In this document: positions 63,217 through 64,000 of the stretch, in pieces | Numbering within the stretch: position 1 is the stretch's first letter | Layout: each line of letters opens with the position of its first letter | Source: Lingula anatina | Lineage: Eukaryota > Brachiopoda > Lingulata > Lingulida > Lingulidae | Length of the DNA stretch: 64,000 nucleotides | Assembly: GCF_001039355.2 (NCBI RefSeq) | Contig: NW_019775459.1 | Location: forward strand, 118,784 to 182,783 | Direction: 5' to 3' | Notes under the pieces: model-generated | Database searches by the model: none | Seen by the model: only the letters and a program-made list of their open reading frames with translations | Told to the model about the DNA's origin: nothing | Translations under genes and position numbers: made by a program

Positions 63217-63832
63217 AGGATAATCGTCAACAAAAATAGTTCTTCATCTACGCCAAAAATGAATCCACATCTCCTTCATCACATTAGAAATACTAATAAT
63301 GAGCTCCTATGTTTTCCACAAATTGAATGCCATATTTCTGTCATAATGCCATGATTCATATATATATTTCAATAAATAAGTAATAAAGAGCATCTCTGAG
63401 TCAAAGGCCACACTCTGTCTGCCTGGTGAAACATTTGCAGTTTGTTATTGTTATAGGAAACATGACTTTTGTGCACTAATAGACATAGGCATGAATATTT
63501 TCAGATTTCCTGACGTGACGTTGCAGAAAATACCTTGCCTTTATGAGAAAATATATATATATAGTATTGAATGGGGTCAGTCACCGCTGTATTATCAGTG
63601 TCATAGAGACGGAGGTTATGTGTTTTGTGACATTAAAGTATTTTCCTTTGTTTATTTGACCATTAGATATTTTTCTCTATAATTTTAGTCATATTTATGA
63701 TATGTTGTAAAAGGAAAAGGAATAGGATGAGTCAAATAAATTGCTTTTATCAAAGGTAATTTCTTATATATATTTCTTTTCCATAGGAGGGTAATATGAT
63801 ATAGTGATCCTTATATTTTCTTCCCATATTAG

Positions 63833-64000
63833 GGTAATATACTTCATGGTCACTCAGTGTCCATATAACTTGACCGTCAGTGAGGAGGCAGGTGAGGTGA
63901 GTCCCCAGAGGTCAGAGACTGACCCCTGTAACCGACCCCAGTTCCTCTTATCCCTTCCCTGTCGCCCTCTCCACTCATATTTCACCGTCCTGCCAGGTTT
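63833..64000 (+). CDS. Candidate coding exon running off the window end
   Basis: The acceptor TTATATTTTCTTCCCATATTAG is followed by a frame open to the end of the window (phase: one leading base), reading VIYFMVTQCPYNLTVSEEAG and later FLLSLPCRPLHSYFTVLPG. The DNA is markedly GC-richer than the intron before it. It could belong to the 54107 gene only through another exon, because phases do not match directly. A GAG|GTGAGT inside could also be a donor. The product is not recognised. Confidence 0.45.

Larger units (their letters stand above)
54341..63832 (+). other. Long first intron of the 54107 gene, mostly featureless
   Basis: AT-rich DNA with many A/T homopolymers and tetranucleotide repeats. 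The only stretches that look exonic are 58006-58141 (listed) and a GC-richer patch near 55950-56110 with no coherent frame and splice sites. A GC-richer patch at 59570-59720 shows no supported frame either. Confidence 0.5.

Noticed and set aside
1-64000. CRISPR arrays, bacterial operons, tRNA or rRNA genes
   Set aside because: The window is spliced animal DNA. The tandem repeats lack spacer structure and no tRNA cloverleaf or rRNA stretch was recognised by eye.

Overview
This is a 64 kb window of AT-rich nuclear DNA from an animal. It has canonical GT-AG introns of about 80-1500 bp, dense microsatellites and several foldback (MITE-like) elements. The gene content (an ARHGEF10-type RhoGEF, a transition-zone ciliary gene, a GPI-anchor gene and a cytosolic LRR-TIR protein) fits a marine invertebrate. 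A lophotrochozoan such as a mollusc is my guess, partly from a satellite array resembling bivalve 'pearl' repeats, but the sequence does not prove it. All exon borders below were read by hand. For the four main genes the phases of successive exons agree and the summed coding lengths divide by three.

Layout. 1-13050 (+): 3' part of an ARHGEF10-like Rho guanine nucleotide exchange factor. The start is disturbed by a 1.8 kb segment present twice, probably an assembly artefact marked by an N at 1768; a second N at 10774 marks a smaller duplicate. 13051-16288: 3'UTR and intergenic DNA with an AACGTT-rich palindrome. 16289-19990 (-): a seven-exon leucine-rich-repeat plus TIR-domain protein with no visible membrane segment. 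19991-24625: intergenic, with MITEs and a satellite array in which two unit types alternate. 24626-46473 (-): complete nephrocystin-4 (NPHP4), 27 coding exons per transcript, with two candidate alternative first exons 7.6 kb apart. 46803-48318 (+): complete PIGP in four exons, head-to-head with NPHP4 over 329 bp. 49679-53940: a 4.26 kb DNA transposon-like element with terminal inverted repeats of about 68 bp and an 8 bp target duplication, inserted 166 bp before the start codon of the next gene. 54107-64000 (+): first coding exon of an unrecognised gene, a long intron and two candidate later exons.

The genes are not an operon or a pathway. NPHP4 acts at the ciliary transition zone, PIGP in the ER membrane, the RhoGEF on actin signalling, and the LRR-TIR protein probably in innate sensing. 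The best leads are the two NPHP4 first exons with matching ends, the transposon splitting a promoter, the Harbinger derivative touching an NPHP4 splice acceptor, and the LRR-TIR architecture. I found no convincing wholly new system.
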